Source of the DNA: an uncultured Cytophagaceae bacterium
GTDB lineage: Bacteria; Bacteroidota; Bacteroidia; Cytophagales; Spirosomataceae
Assembly (NCBI GenBank): GCA_903960725.1
Contig: CAJCBY010000107.1
Location: 1-6,985 of the forward strand
Length of the DNA stretch: 6,985 bases
Reading direction: 5' to 3'
Part shown: one piece after another, positions 5,757-6,985 of the stretch
Numbering within the stretch: position 1 is the first letter of the stretch
How the letters are laid out: each line of letters opens with the position of its first letter
Translations under genes and position numbers: made by a program
The notes under the pieces: generated by a model
Database searches by the model: none
What the model saw: only the letters and a program-made list of their open reading frames with translations
Told to the model about the DNA's origin: nothing

Positions 5757-6985
5757 ATGCAGATAGATTTAGAAAAGGAACGTTTAGAGATTTTAAAGCG
5801 CTACCGCAAATTATTGCGGACAGCGAAGCCTTTTTTAAAAGACGATGACGCAAAGCAAATCAAAAAAGCTTTCTTGATTTCAGCTGATGCGCACAAGGAT
5901 ATGCGCCGCAAGTCGGGCGAACCTTACATCTATCATCCTTTAGCTGTTGCCCAAATCTGTGTGGAGGAAATCGGTTTAGGAACTACGTCGATTATTGCGG
6001 CATTGTTGCATGATGTGGTCGAGGATACGGATACGACTTTGGCAGACATTGAAAAACAATTCAATCCTAAGATTGCCTCCATCATTGATGGCCTAACGAA
6101 AATTGCCGGTACGTTTGAATATGGAACCTCGCAACAGGCGGAGAATTTCCGGAAGATGTTATTGACGCTTTCGGATGATATCCGCGTTATCTTAATTAAG
6201 CTCGCTGATCGTCTGCACAATATGCGAACGTTGACGAGTATGGCGAAGGAAAAGCAGCTAAAAATTGCCTCTGAAACCATCTATTTGTATGCGCCGTTAG
6301 CCCACCGTTTGGGTTTAAATGCGTTTAAATCTGAGTTAGAGGATTTAGGATTAAAGCATACGGAGCCGGAAGCCTACAAGGAAATCGCTCATAATTTGAT
6401 GGAAAATAAGCGAAGCAGAGAAAGCTTTGTGGAAAATTTCATCAAGCCTATTAAGAAGACGTTGGACGAACGGGGTTTGAATTATAGCATCAAAGGTCGC
6501 CCGAAATCCATCTTTTCCATCTACAATAAAATCAAAAAAGGGAATGTGCCTTTTGAGAAAATATATGATCTTTTTGCTGTCCGTGTCGTTCTTGATGTAC
6601 CTGTAGAGCGGGAGAAAAGTGATTGTTGGGAGGTTTATTCGGTGGTGACTGACCATTACCAACCTAATCCGAGTCGTTTGAAAGACTGGGTTTCGACGCC
6701 TAAATCGAATGGGTATGAATCTTTGCACACGACTGTGATGAGTATGCCTTTTGGACAAGACAAAGAAGGTCGCTGGGTAGAGGTTCAAATCCGCTCGAAG
6801 CGAATGGACGAGATTGCGGAGAAAGGGGTGGCGGCCCACTTCAAGTACAAAGGAACGGACACGCGAACGAGCGAGGCATTTGAGTCTTGGCTATCCCAGG
6901 TTCGGGAAGCCATCGAGGCGAATGATAAGAGCCAGTCTGCCGTGGAATTAGTGGAGGACATAAAGAACTCGCTTTACCATGAGGA
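5757..6985 (+). CDS. Bifunctional (p)ppGpp synthetase/hydrolase, RelA/SpoT family (3' end cut by window)
   Basis: The first 409 codons are present and open at the right edge; full-length relatives are about 730-750 residues. The enzyme makes and degrades the alarmone (p)ppGpp in the stringent response. The N-terminal HD hydrolase domain is intact: H60 (YHPLAVA), H85-D86 with E89-D90 (HDVVEDT) and D151 (LADRLHNMRT). The synthetase domain follows: GRPKSIFSIYNKI (247-259), YDLFAVRVV with D271, STPKSNGYESLHTTV (313-327) and VEVQIR with E342. R307-L-K-D310 is the RxKD form of the motif that separates bifunctional Rel/SpoT enzymes from EFDD-type RelA synthetases. TGS, helical and ACT domains should lie beyond the edge. 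The ATG at 5757 gives an N-terminus like other Bacteroidota Rel proteins. It lies 4 bp after ispF, so the two are surely cotranscribed. The single Rel of the organism is likely, hence no relA or spoT symbol is chosen. Confidence 0.96.
   Translation, partial: MQIDLEKERLEILKRYRKLLRTAKPFLKDDDAKQIKKAFLISADAHKDMRRKSGEPYIYHPLAVAQICVEEIGLGTTSIIAALLHDVVEDTDTTLADIEKQFNPKIASIIDGLTKIAGTFEYGTSQQAENFRKMLLTLSDDIRVILIKLADRLHNMRTLTSMAKEKQLKIASETIYLYAPLAHRLGLNAFKSELEDLGLKHTEPEAYKEIAHNLMENKRSRESFVENFIKPIKKTLDERGLNYSIKGRPKSIFSIYNKIKKGNVPFEKIYDLFAVRVVLDVPVEREKSDCWEVYSVVTDHYQPNPSRLKDWVSTPKSNGYESLHTTVMSMPFGQDKEGRWVEVQIRSKRMDEIAEKGVAAHFKYKGTDTRTSEAFESWLSQVREAIEANDKSQSAVELVEDIKNSLYHE

Noticed and set aside
5581..6280. 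Minus-strand frames at 5581-5853 and 5933-6280
   Set aside because: They are antisense to ispF and the HD domain of the Rel enzyme and have no domain of their own.
6351..6839. 162-residue minus-strand open frame
   Set aside because: It is antisense to the synthetase domain of the Rel enzyme, whose conserved motifs span the region; the composition is that of a shadow frame rich in His, Arg and Phe.
1..6985. Search for CRISPR arrays, tRNA or rRNA genes, insertion sequences, toxin-antitoxin or defence modules
   Set aside because: I saw no spaced direct repeats, no cloverleaf-like sequence, no transposase motifs or terminal repeats, and all substantial coding space is taken by recognised glycan or housekeeping genes.

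Overview
The window looks like ordinary chromosome of a member of the Bacteroidota, most likely a Cytophagales-type freshwater or soil bacterium. The grounds are: near-matches to the Bacteroidota -7 promoter element TAnnTTTG in the gaps where promoters are expected, no purine-rich Shine-Dalgarno sequence before the starts, moderate GC (about 45% by eye), and Bacteroidota-style protein sequences. Examples are the RelA/SpoT N-terminus and a secreted TPR protein with a GMYNYY...AYPE block. The genus cannot be fixed from this stretch.

The left part (1-2853) looks like the edge of a surface-polysaccharide or glycoconjugate locus. On the minus strand a family 4 glycosyltransferase (73-1167) is followed downstream by the first codons of a gene whose N-terminus, MGIVIRQ, resembles Bacteroidota oligosaccharide flippases (Wzx-type); it runs off the left edge. 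Divergent from the glycosyltransferase is an NAD-dependent sugar-nucleotide epimerase/dehydratase (1239-2165). Its 3' end overlaps by 14 bp, tail to tail, the 3' end of a minus-strand class I SAM methyltransferase (2152-2853) of a type often seen in polysaccharide clusters.

The methyltransferase start overlaps by 11 bp the end of an upstream gene for a secreted TPR-repeat protein (2843-3952), so those two are probably one minus-strand transcript. Divergent from the TPR gene is a plus-strand run of tightly spaced housekeeping genes: a cytosolic M16 zinc peptidase (4035-5276), ispF of the non-mevalonate isoprenoid pathway (5273-5752, ATGA overlap) and, after 4 bp, a bifunctional (p)ppGpp synthetase/hydrolase of the RelA/SpoT family (5757 to the right edge, cut before its TGS and ACT regions).

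No mobile element, CRISPR array, tRNA, rRNA or defence cassette is visible, and no gap without a gene exceeds 100 bp. I did not find a convincing new system. The points most worth a second look are an M16 peptidase that keeps its zinc site but lacks the usual Arg/Tyr substrate-binding pair and has no partner gene beside it, the convergent 14 bp gene overlap, and a 12-base promoter-like sequence shared by both divergent gaps.
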